From NCBI GenBank assembly GCA_020217035.1, contig JAIWOG010000233.1, forward strand, positions 1-19,129: a stretch of DNA of 19,129 nucleotides, written 5' to 3'. This stretch comes from Magnetospirillum sp. Its GTDB lineage: Bacteria > Pseudomonadota > Alphaproteobacteria > Rhodospirillales > Magnetospirillaceae. A program made the translations under genes and the position numbers. Below the pieces are notes generated by a model, which saw nothing but the letters and a program-made list of their open reading frames with translations, did not search any database and was not told where the DNA came from. Shown here one piece after another: positions 1-6,684 of the stretch. Every line of letters starts with the position of its first letter. The stretch's first letter is position 1.

Positions 1-1370
1 AGATCGGCGGCACCGTCGAGTTGAAGAGCCAGCCCGGCAAGGGCTCGTCCTTCATCATCAAGATCCCGCTGACGCTGGCCATCGTCTCGGCACTGATCGT
101 CGAATCGGCCTCCGAACGCTTCGCCATCCCGCAGATCAGCGTGCTGGAACTGGTGCGCGTCACCGCCAATTCCGAACACGGCATCGAGCAGATCAACAAC
201 GCGCCCGTCCTGCGCCTGCGCGACCGTCTGCTGCCGCTGGTCAGCTTGAAGAAGCTGCTGCGCCTGTCGGACGGCGACGACCAGGAAACCTTCATCGTGG
301 TCACCCAGGTGGGTACCTACACCTTCGGCATCATCGTCGACCGCGTCTTCGACACCGAAGAAATCGTCGTCAAGCCGGTGGCGCCCATCCTGCGTCACAT
401 CTCCATGTTCTCGGGCAACACCATCCTGGGCGACGGCTCGGTGATCATGATCCTGGATCCCAACGGCATCGCCGGGGCCACCGGTGAATCCGGCGTCCTG
501 GGCGGCGGCCAGACGACGGAGCAGAGCGTGGTGCGCGACAAGGGCGGCGATTCCAAGACCAGTCTCTTGGTCTTCCGTGCTTGCGGCGAAGACCTCAAGG
601 CGGTGCCGCTGGCCCTGGTGGCGCGTCTCGAGGAAATCGACGTCAAGGACGTGGAATACAGCCATGGCAAGCCGATGGTGCAGTATCGCGGCCATCTGAT
701 GCCGCTGGTGTCCATCGACGGCGCCACCCAGTTCCGCGAGGAAGGCCGCCAGCCGGTGCTGGTGTTCTCGGATCGCGACCACACCATGGGTCTGGTGGTC
801 GACGAGATCGTCGACATCGTCGAGGACCGCCTGAAGGTGGAACTGACCGCCGACAATCCCGGCGTCATCGGCACCGCCGTCATCGCCGGCAAGGCCACCA
901 CCATCATCGACGCCGGCTATTACCTGCCGCAGGCCTTCGGCGACTGGTTCGGCCGCAACGACAAGGAATTCGGCGACGACGAACACTCGCAGCCGCGCAT
1001 CCTGCTGGTGGACGACAGCCCGTTCTTCCGCAACCTGCTGGTGCCCTTGCTGTCGGTGGCCGGCTATGACGTCACCGCCGTCGAAGCCGCCGACCGCGCC
1101 CTGGCCCTGAGGGAGCAGGGATACGAGTTCGACATGATCATCTCGGACATCGAGATGCCGGGCATGAGCGGCTTCGACTTCGCCACCGCGGTGCGGGCCG
1201 ACGGCCGTTGGTACAACACCCCGATGATCGCCCTGTCGTCCCACGCCACCGAAAAGGATTTCGAACGTGGCCGCCAGGTCGGCTTCAACGATTATGTGGC
1301 CAAGTTCGACCGCGACTCGCTGTTGCAGACCATCGCCTCGACCCTCGCCACCCTTAAAGGTGCCGCATGA
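1..1370 (+). CDS. cheA: Chemotaxis histidine kinase CheA, C-terminal part, with receiver domain (5' truncated)
   Basis: The reading frame is open from base 3 at the window edge, so the N-terminal Hpt, dimerisation and most of the ATPase domain lie outside. The first visible residues (GGTVELKSQPGKGSSF) are the end of the HATPase domain. Next comes the P5 CheW-like regulatory domain (about nt 80-475), then a second CheW-like domain (about nt 555-930, starting SLLVFRACGEDLKAVPL), then a receiver domain (about nt 996-1350). The receiver keeps the acidic pair DD at nt 1011-1016, the phospho-acceptor Asp in IISDIEMPG, a Ser in IALSS and the Lys in DYVAKFD, so it looks functional. CheA phosphorylates CheY and CheB in response to chemoreceptors. 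Hybrid CheA proteins of this kind are known in Azospirillum and Rhodospirillum che1-type operons. The TTG at 21 lies inside the protein and is not the start. The stop overlaps the cheW start (ATGA). Confidence 0.96.
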   Translation, partial: IGGTVELKSQPGKGSSFIIKIPLTLAIVSALIVESASERFAIPQISVLELVRVTANSEHGIEQINNAPVLRLRDRLLPLVSLKKLLRLSDGDDQETFIVVTQVGTYTFGIIVDRVFDTEEIVVKPVAPILRHISMFSGNTILGDGSVIMILDPNGIAGATGESGVLGGGQTTEQSVVRDKGGDSKTSLLVFRACGEDLKAVPLALVARLEEIDVKDVEYSHGKPMVQYRGHLMPLVSIDGATQFREEGRQPVLVFSDRDHTMGLVVDEIVDIVEDRLKVELTADNPGVIGTAVIAGKATTIIDAGYYLPQAFGDWFGRNDKEFGDDEHSQPRILLVDDSPFFRNLLVPLLSVAGYDVTAVEAADRALALREQGYEFDMIISDIEMPGMSGFDFATAVRADGRWYNTPMIALSSHATEKDFERGRQVGFNDYVAKFDRDSLLQTIASTLATLKGAA

Positions 1371-1852
1371 ATCAGATCGTCCCCGCCTCCAAGCGCCCCA
1401 GCACCGAGCTGGTTGCCCCGGAGACCCAGGATTACGTCACCATGTTCATCGACGGGCAGATGTTCGGCATCGCCGTGCTGACCGTCCAGGACGTGCTGGG
1501 GCCGCAGAAGATCACCCGCATCCCGCTGGCGCCCCGTGAAGTGGCCGGCTCGCTGAACCTGCGCGGCCGTATCGTCACCGCCATCGACGTGCGCCTGCGC
1601 CTGGGGCTGAAGCGCCCGCAGGACGACAACAAGGGCATGAGCGTGGTGGTCGAGCAAAGCGGCGAGTTGTACTCGCTGATGGTCGACCAGGTGGGCGAGG
1701 TGCTGAGCCTGCCGGTGGCCAAGTTCGAACGCAACCCGCCGACACTGGACCCCATGTGGCGCGAATTCTCGGCTGGCATTTATCGTCTGGATGATAAATT
1801 GCTGGTGGTTCTGGACGTCGCCAAGCTTCTCGATTTCAAGCAAAGCGAATAG
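1367..1852 (+). CDS. cheW: Chemotaxis coupling protein CheW
   Basis: This encodes a 161-aa CheW, close to the usual 150-170 aa. CheW bridges chemoreceptors and CheA in the membrane-associated array. The single CheW domain covers most of the protein: the core starts at DYVTMFIDGQMFGIAVLTVQ, followed by the signature GSLNLRGRIVTAIDVRLRLGL and the closing segment IYRLDDKLLVVLDVAKLL. The ATG overlaps the cheA stop by 4 nt (ATGA), which fits translational coupling and fixes the start. About 20 residues of polar extension precede the domain. The gene is second in the cheAWYBR operon, with 58 nt before cheY. Confidence 0.96.
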   Translation: MNQIVPASKRPSTELVAPETQDYVTMFIDGQMFGIAVLTVQDVLGPQKITRIPLAPREVAGSLNLRGRIVTAIDVRLRLGLKRPQDDNKGMSVVVEQSGELYSLMVDQVGEVLSLPVAKFERNPPTLDPMWREFSAGIYRLDDKLLVVLDVAKLLDFKQSE

Positions 1853-1910
1853 GATCACGCGGATAGGCAGCCCTCGGACGGGGGCGCCACCCAACGGAGG
1901 CACTGCGGGC

Positions 1911-2276
1911 ATGAAGTCCTGTTTGATCGTCGATGATTCCAAGGTCATCCGCATGGTGGCCAAGAAGATCCTGCATGAGCTGACCTTCACCACGGCCGAA
2001 GCCGAGGACGGGCAGCAGGCTTTGGATTACTGCAAGGGCAACATGCCTGACGCCGTGCTCCTGGACTGGAACATGCCGGTGATGAACGGCATCGACTTCC
2101 TGCGTGAATTGCGCAAGCTGCCCGGCGGCGAGCATCCGGTGGTGGTGTTCTGCACCACCGAGAACGACATCGAGCACATTCAGGAAGCCATCACCGCCGG
2201 CGCCAACGAATACATCATGAAGCCTTTCGACAGCGAGATCCTTCAGGCGAAGTTCTCGCAGGTTGGCCTGCTGTAA
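1911..2276 (+). CDS. cheY: Chemotaxis response regulator CheY
   Basis: This is a 121-aa stand-alone receiver domain. The acidic pair is D8/D9, the phosphorylation site D52 (LLDWNMPVMNG), the switch threonines T82/T83 and the conserved lysine K104 (YIMKPFD). Phospho-CheY normally binds the flagellar motor switch. The start at 1911 is chosen because GGAGG at 1896-1900 lies 10 nt upstream and the protein then begins directly at the first beta strand (MKSCLIVDDS). The frame remains open upstream to 1791 but only overlaps cheW. Because CheA in this operon also carries a receiver, this CheY may share phosphoryl flow with it; that is inference. Confidence 0.96.
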   Translation: MKSCLIVDDSKVIRMVAKKILHELTFTTAEAEDGQQALDYCKGNMPDAVLLDWNMPVMNGIDFLRELRKLPGGEHPVVVFCTTENDIEHIQEAITAGANEYIMKPFDSEILQAKFSQVGLL

Positions 2277-2307
2277 GTCCTCTGGCCTCGAAAGGATTCC
2301 AGGTCGC

Positions 2308-3465
2308 ATGACCCTTGACGCCACCCCCGCCGCCGTCGCCTCCGCGAACGACAAGATCCGCGTGATGCTTGTCGACGATTCGGCCGTGGTGCGTGGGCTG
2401 GTCACCCGCATCCTCGAGGAAGACCCCGCCATCGCCGTGGTGGCCTCTGTCGGCAACGGACAGATGGCGCTGTCGGCCTTGGAGCGCCAGGATATCGACG
2501 TCATCGTGCTGGACATCGAGATGCCGGTGATGGACGGCATGACCGCTTTGCCGTTGCTGCTGAAGGCTGATCCCGGCGTCCGCATCATCATGCAGTCGAC
2601 CTTGACCCTGAAGGGTGCCGACGTGTCCTTGCGGGCGTTGCAGATCGGCGCCGCCGACTACATCCCCAAACCCACCGCCACCCGTGATCTGGCCGGCGGC
2701 ATGGACTTCAAGAAAGAGCTGCTGGACAAGGTGAAGGCCCTGGGATACGCCCGCCGCCGCGACCCCAATCGCAAGCAGCGCCCGGGCGGCGGCAGCGCTC
2801 CGCCGCGCCCCGCCCTGTCCTCGTCGCCACGGCCGTCGGCCCTGTCCCCCACCGGCCCGATCAAGCTGCGCACCCACAATCCGGAACCGCCGGACATCAT
2901 CGCCATCGGCTCCAGCACCGGCGGGCCGCAAGCCCTGTTCAACCTGCTGGGCACCATGCGGGCGGGAACCGTCAAGCAGCCGATCCTGATCACCCAGCAC
3001 ATGCCGGCCACCTTCACCACCATCCTGGCCGAGCACATCAGCCGGGTTTCGGGATGGGAAGCCAAGGAAGCCCTGGACGGGGAAACCATCAGGGGTGGCC
3101 GCGTCTACGTGGCGCCGGGCGACTTTCACATGCTGGTCGAGGTTCGCGGCGCCGAAAAGGTGCTGCGACTGACCAAGGACCCGCCAGAGAATTTCTGCCG
3201 TCCGGCCGTCGACCCCATGTTGCGCAGCGTTTCCGCCGCCTATGGCAAGCGCGTCCTGGTGGCCATCCTGACCGGCATGGGATCGGATGGCGCCAAGGGC
3301 GGCACCGTGGTGGTGGAAGCCGGCGGCACCGTGATTGCTCAGGACGAAGCTTCTTCCGTAGTTTGGGGTATGCCGGGCGCCGCCGCTAATGCGGGGATAT
3401 GCTCGGCGGTGTTGCCGCTGGGCGAAATCGCCCCGTGGATGATTAAACTGGCGACAAGGCGCTAA
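2308..3465 (+). CDS. cheB: Chemotaxis protein-glutamate methylesterase/deamidase CheB
   Basis: This is a 385-aa two-domain protein. The N-terminal receiver spans about residues 16-135, with D23/D24, the phospho-acceptor D69 (VIVLDIEMPVMDG) and K121. A Pro/Arg/Ser-rich linker follows (about 150-190). The C-terminal methylesterase domain (about 193-382) holds the catalytic triad: S203 in GSSTGG, H231 in TQHMP and D327 in GMGSDGAKGG. CheB removes methyl groups from chemoreceptor glutamates and so resets sensitivity; phosphorylation by CheA activates it. The ATG at 2308 has AAAGGA 11 nt upstream. An open-frame extension to 2263 would overlap cheY and is not used. It lies 31 nt after cheY and 4 nt before cheR. 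Confidence 0.97.
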   Translation: MTLDATPAAVASANDKIRVMLVDDSAVVRGLVTRILEEDPAIAVVASVGNGQMALSALERQDIDVIVLDIEMPVMDGMTALPLLLKADPGVRIIMQSTLTLKGADVSLRALQIGAADYIPKPTATRDLAGGMDFKKELLDKVKALGYARRRDPNRKQRPGGGSAPPRPALSSSPRPSALSPTGPIKLRTHNPEPPDIIAIGSSTGGPQALFNLLGTMRAGTVKQPILITQHMPATFTTILAEHISRVSGWEAKEALDGETIRGGRVYVAPGDFHMLVEVRGAEKVLRLTKDPPENFCRPAVDPMLRSVSAAYGKRVLVAILTGMGSDGAKGGTVVVEAGGTVIAQDEASSVVWGMPGAAANAGICSAVLPLGEIAPWMIKLATRR

Positions 3466-3469
3466 GATC

Positions 3470-4330
3470 ATGCGTCCCGAAGATTTTGATTTTATCGCCA
3501 AGATGCTGAAGGACCGTTCCGGTCTGGTCATCAGCCGCGACAAGGCTTACCTGCTTGAATCCCGCCTGACCCCGGTGGCCCGCAAACGCGGCCTCAAGGG
3601 GTTGGACGACTTGGTGGCGACGCTTCGCACCGCCGGCGAGGACTTGCTGCGCGAAGTCACCGAAGCGATGACCACCAACGAATCGTTCTTCTTCCGCGAC
3701 ATCAAGCCCTTTGACCAGTTCAAGGCCATGGTGCTGCCGCAATTGCTGGCCAACCGGGCGCAGAAGAAGTCGTTCCGCATCTGGTCTGCGGCTTCGTCGT
3801 CGGGTCAGGAAGCCTATTCCCTGGCCATGATCCTGAAGGAAGAAGGCGCCAAGCTGGCCGGCTGGAAGATCGAGATCGTCGGCACCGACATTTCCACCGA
3901 AATGCTGGAAAAGGCCAAGGCCGGACTTTATTCGCAATTCGAGGTGCAGCGCGGCCTGCCCATCCAGTATCTGGTCAAGTATTTCAAGAAGACCAACGAG
4001 ATGTGGCAGATCGATTCGGCGATCCGCGCCATGGTGCAGTTCCGCGAATACAATTTGCTGCACGACTTGAAGACGCTGGGCCAGTTCGACGTGGTGTTCT
4101 GCCGCAACGTCTTGATCTATTTCGACCAGCCCACCAAGTCCCGCGTGCTGGAAAACGTCGCCAAGATCATGCCCGACGACGGCCTGCTTTATCTGGGCGG
4201 GGCGGAAACCGTTCTGGGCATTTCCGACAAGTTCAAGCCGGTGCCCGATCAGCGCGGCATCTATTCCTTGACCCGTTCTGCCGGGGCGGCCAGCGCCGTT
4301 CCCAGCACCGGCCTGGGGTCGAAGATTTAA
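3470..4330 (+). CDS. cheR: Chemoreceptor glutamate methyltransferase CheR
   Basis: This is a 286-aa SAM-dependent methyltransferase that methylates glutamates on chemoreceptors, opposing CheB. The N-terminal helical CheR domain (about 1-75) ends in TTNESFFFRD (68-77), a family hallmark. The catalytic domain follows (about 95-275): the SAM-binding segment RIWSAASSSGQEAYSLAM (103-120), the acidic EIVGTDIS (135-142) and the NVLIYFD motif (213-219). It starts 4 nt after cheB and is the last gene of the operon. Its TAA stop shares the tetranucleotide TTAA (4327-4330) with the stop codon of the convergent gene on the other strand, leaving no intergenic DNA. Confidence 0.97.
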   Translation: MRPEDFDFIAKMLKDRSGLVISRDKAYLLESRLTPVARKRGLKGLDDLVATLRTAGEDLLREVTEAMTTNESFFFRDIKPFDQFKAMVLPQLLANRAQKKSFRIWSAASSSGQEAYSLAMILKEEGAKLAGWKIEIVGTDISTEMLEKAKAGLYSQFEVQRGLPIQYLVKYFKKTNEMWQIDSAIRAMVQFREYNLLHDLKTLGQFDVVFCRNVLIYFDQPTKSRVLENVAKIMPDDGLLYLGGAETVLGISDKFKPVPDQRGIYSLTRSAGAASAVPSTGLGSKI

Positions 4331-5172
4331 GTTTCCGCCAGGATCGCCGCCAAGCCCTGGCGATAGCTGGGATAGCGCAAGACGATACCCAATTCGTCCT
4401 TGATGCGGTCGTTCTTCACCCGCTTGTTGTCGGCGTAGAACGACAGGGCCATGGGCGACAGGCTGGTCTTGGCCTGTTCCCAATCCATCTCCGGCGGCGG
4501 TTCCACTCCCAACAGGGCGCAGGCGTGGGCGATGACGTCCTGCGGCGGGGCGCAATCGTCGTCGCAGACATTGTAGATCCGCCCAGGCTGCGGCCGGCGC
4601 ATGGAAGCCAGCACCACCTGGGCGATGTCGTCCACGTGGATGCGACTGAACACTTGCCCCGGCTTGACAATGCGCCGGGCCTTGCCTTGGCGGACAGTGT
4701 CGATGGCCGACCGCCCCGGTCCGTAGATCCCGGCCAGACGGAACACGTGCACCGCCAACCCGCTGTCCATCCAGGCCCGTTCGGCGGCGACGCGGCGGCG
4801 GGAACGGTCCAGATCGGGGGCGGGTTCGCTGGTCTCGTCAACCCAGTCGCCGCCCCGGTCGCCGTAAACACCGGTGGTGGACAAATAGCCCACCCAACGG
4901 GGATCCAGTCGCCGCAAGTGTTCGCCGGCCATGTCCAGCACCGGGTCGCCCTCGGCGTCGGGGGGAACCGAGGACAGCACATGGGTGACCCCGTCCAAGG
5001 CGTCGTCTGGCAGCGGATGATCGCGGTCGAAGGCATGGACGGTCATGTCCCCCAGTCCCTGGGCCTGCCCGGAGCGGGTGGTTCCCGCCACCTGCCAACC
5101 CTTGGCGCGGGCGGCGCGGGCGACGACGCGGGCGGAAAAGCCCAGGCCGAAGATGAAAAGGCGTCCCGTCAT
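4327..5172 (-). CDS. Atypical SDR, NAD(P)-dependent epimerase/dehydratase-like protein
   Basis: This is a 281-aa Rossmann-fold protein resembling the YeeZ-like atypical SDR group. The N-terminus FIFGLGFSARVVARAA (7-22) carries the dinucleotide-binding glycines. LSSVPP (67-71) and YLSTTGVYGDRGG (96-108) correspond to the SDR strand-4 and strand-5 regions. RLAGIYGPGR (145-154) and FSRIHVDDIAQVV (175-187) are typical of extended SDR proteins. I do not see the usual YxxxK catalytic pair, as in other atypical members, so enzymatic activity and substrate are unknown. The ATG at 5172 is chosen because a GGGGGGAA-type ribosome binding site sits just upstream and the Rossmann strand begins at residue 5; an upstream in-frame ATG at 5223 lacks such support. 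It converges on cheR and diverges from the TPR gene. Confidence 0.85.
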   Translation of the reverse strand: MTGRLFIFGLGFSARVVARAARAKGWQVAGTTRSGQAQGLGDMTVHAFDRDHPLPDDALDGVTHVLSSVPPDAEGDPVLDMAGEHLRRLDPRWVGYLSTTGVYGDRGGDWVDETSEPAPDLDRSRRRVAAERAWMDSGLAVHVFRLAGIYGPGRSAIDTVRQGKARRIVKPGQVFSRIHVDDIAQVVLASMRRPQPGRIYNVCDDDCAPPQDVIAHACALLGVEPPPEMDWEQAKTSLSPMALSFYADNKRVKNDRIKDELGIVLRYPSYRQGLAAILAET

Positions 5173-5219
5173 CTGTTCCCCCCTTGCTGAGAATCCTTGC
5201 AATGTCGGCCCGTGGCGCC

Positions 5220-5250
5220 ACACTGTCGGGCCATCACAATAGCACAGTGT
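5220..5250. repeat. Inverted repeat in the divergent intergenic gap
   Basis: ACACTGT (5220-5226) and its exact reverse complement ACAGTGT (5244-5250) are separated by 17 nt. They lie in the 83-nt gap between the SDR gene (start 5172, minus) and the TPR gene (start 5256, plus). The right arm ends 5 nt before the TPR ATG. It could be an operator, or a hairpin in the TPR leader that includes its ribosome binding region. It could also be chance; 7-bp arms are short. Confidence 0.35.
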
Positions 5251-5255
5251 CGCCC

Positions 5256-5999
5256 ATGCCCCGCTTGATCCTGCTCATCCTGGCCCTGATCCTTCCCACC
5301 GGCGCCTGGGCGCAAGCCATCGACGGCGCCCAGGAATACAAAGCCTGCCTGACCCTGGCCAAGAAGAACCCGGAAGCCGGTTGGGAAGAGGCTTTGGCCT
5401 GGCAATCCCTGGGCGGCGGCGAAGCGGCCCGCCATTGCGCCGCCGTGGCGCTGATCGGGCTGGAGAAATACGGCGAGGCCGCCAGCCGGTTGGAGACCCT
5501 GGCCAATGAAAGCGTGCGCGAGGACAGCGTCCGCGCCGAGATGTTGGCCCAGGCCGGACAGGCGTGGCTGCTGGCCGGCAACATCCAACGGGCCGATTCG
5601 GCCCAGCGCGGCGCCCTGATCCTGGCCCCGGGAAATCCCGACCTGCTGCTGGACCACGCCGTGCTGCTGGCCCAGGTCAACCACTACGCCGAAGCGGTGG
5701 ACGTGTTGTCCAAGGTCCTGCGCACCCAGCCCAACCGGGTCGAGGCGCTGACGCTCCGCGGCACCGCCTTTCGTTTCCTGAACAACATCCCGGGCGCAGC
5801 CGACGACATCAACCAGGCGCTGAAGTTGGACCCGGATTTTCCCGACGCGCTGCTGGAACGCGGCATCCTGAAACGCCTGGACGGCGACGACAAGGGGGCG
5901 CGGGCCGACTGGGTCCGCGCCATCGACCTGGCCCCAGAGTCGGAAACCGCCGACCTGGCCCGCAAGAACCTGGAAAAACTGGATGTGAAGGTGAAGTGA
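5256..5999 (+). CDS. Secreted tetratricopeptide-repeat protein
   Basis: This is a 247-aa protein with a clear Sec signal peptide (MPRLILLILALILPTGAWA, probable cleavage after A19). About four to five TPR-like helical pairs follow, best seen in residues 100-235, for example PDLLLDHAVLLAQVNHYAEA, EALTLRGTAFRFLNNIPGAA and PDALLERGILKRLDGDDKGA. TPR proteins are protein-interaction scaffolds; this one should act in the periplasm or at the envelope. The start at 5256 is chosen because it begins the signal peptide; the frame is open further upstream to 5184. Its TGA stop shares a base with the ATG of the next gene (TGATG), so the two are probably made together. No specific function can be assigned. 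Confidence 0.85.
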   Translation: MPRLILLILALILPTGAWAQAIDGAQEYKACLTLAKKNPEAGWEEALAWQSLGGGEAARHCAAVALIGLEKYGEAASRLETLANESVREDSVRAEMLAQAGQAWLLAGNIQRADSAQRGALILAPGNPDLLLDHAVLLAQVNHYAEAVDVLSKVLRTQPNRVEALTLRGTAFRFLNNIPGAADDINQALKLDPDFPDALLERGILKRLDGDDKGARADWVRAIDLAPESETADLARKNLEKLDVKVK

Positions 6000-6409
6000 T
6001 GGACAGCCTGCCCGCCTGGCAAGTGGATGCCGGACGTTTCGTCTTCGCCGAATTGGACGGCGACCGCACCTTGTGCCTGAAGGCGGAACGCCACGGCAAG
6101 GACCACGTGAACCATTTCCTGGTCGCGCTTGACCCCCTGGCCCGGCGCGACGCCATGGCGCTCTGTTATCTGGACCCCGAACAGCCGCTGTTTCCGGCCG
6201 ATGGCTTCAGCCTTGCCTTCGTGGCGGCCAGCGGCGACCCCCAGGTGGGGGACGTGCTGGAAACCGAGGCCGGCCTGTGGCTGAAGCTGCGCGACGCGGC
6301 GTCGTCGCAGCGCCTGTACTGCTTCGTCAACTTGGCCGACGGGCGGATCAAACCTCGCCTTGATCGCCATCGCCACCAAAAACTGGAATGGAAGCTGCAA
6401 CGAATTTAA
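5999..6409 (+). CDS. Small protein of unknown function, coupled to the TPR gene
   Basis: This is a 136-aa protein that I do not recognise. It is acidic in its first half and basic at the C-terminus (RHRHQKLEWKLQRI). It has no signal peptide and no membrane segment. Aromatic-flanked stretches such as WQVDAGRFVFAELDGDRTLCLKAE and LYCFVNLADGRIKPRL suggest a small beta-rich fold, which is inference. The ATG at 5999 shares its A with the TGA stop of the preceding TPR gene, which fixes the start and implies translational coupling. The open frame extends upstream inside the TPR gene, but that part is low-complexity shadow sequence. It is followed by a 275-nt non-coding gap. Confidence 0.7.
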   Translation: MDSLPAWQVDAGRFVFAELDGDRTLCLKAERHGKDHVNHFLVALDPLARRDAMALCYLDPEQPLFPADGFSLAFVAASGDPQVGDVLETEAGLWLKLRDAASSQRLYCFVNLADGRIKPRLDRHRHQKLEWKLQRI

Positions 6410-6492
6410 TCAAATCCCATGTATTGTGTTTCCGTGACATACAACATTTTGTGACTTTAGTTGCTGACAGCACGATTCCTCTTCTGTTAGCG

Positions 6493-6517
6493 TCAATAGT
6501 GATTGATGGCTTTGACG
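6493..6517. promoter_or_regulatory. Nested dyad TCAAT-N4-ATTGA with flanking CGTCAA/TTGACG
   Basis: TCAAT (6493-6497) and ATTGA (6502-6506) form an exact dyad with a 4-nt spacer. A second inverted pair, CGTCAA (6491-6496) and TTGACG (6512-6517), surrounds it. The right arm TTGACG is also a near-consensus -35 hexamer. The geometry suits a regulator site next to a promoter for the downstream RNA or phoH, but no regulator can be named and the candidate -10 (CTGGAT at 6535-6540) is weak. Confidence 0.25.
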
Positions 6518-6540
6518 GATCGTGACGCCTTGCCCTGGAT

Positions 6541-6651
6541 CGCACTTCACGCACGTCCTTCCCTGGTGGCAGCCGCCCGCGTTCGGGTCGCAAAGCTGCC
6601 GTACCACCGCCATTCAATCGTTCAGACCTTCCGTTTTCGGAAGGTTTTTTT
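6541..6651 (+). ncRNA. Candidate small RNA or structured leader ending in an intrinsic terminator
   Basis: No gene fits the 275-nt gap 6410-6684, and its 3' half is strongly structured. GGTGGCAGC (6565-6573) pairs with GCTGCC plus ACC (6595-6605, two-base bulge), enclosing a hairpin CCCG-CGTT-CGGG (6576-6587). A perfect terminator follows at 6626-6651. A TTGACG -35-like element is at 6512-6517, but the matching -10 is poor. It does not resemble 4.5S/SRP RNA, tmRNA or RNase P RNA in the motifs I can check. It may be an independent small RNA, the 3' UTR of the TPR operon, or an attenuating leader of phoH. Confidence 0.3.
6626..6651 (+). terminator. Intrinsic (Rho-independent) terminator
   Basis: A perfect 8-bp stem, ACCTTCCG (6626-6633) and CGGAAGGT (6638-6645), has a TTTT loop and is followed directly by an uninterrupted T run through 6651. 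This is a textbook intrinsic terminator on the plus strand. It lies 217 nt after the TPR operon and only 33 nt before the phoH ATG, so it separates the two units or acts as a conditional terminator in front of phoH. Confidence 0.88.
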
Positions 6652-6684
6652 GTGCCCGGCTTCCATCACCACCTGGGGGTAAGT

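Noticed and set aside
6410..6651. Known housekeeping RNA (SRP/4.5S, tmRNA, RNase P, 6S) before phoH
   Set aside because: The diagnostic motifs I could check, such as the SRP tetraloop region GGAAGCAGCC and the tmRNA termini, are absent. 6S cannot be ruled out but its central-bubble layout was not convincing.
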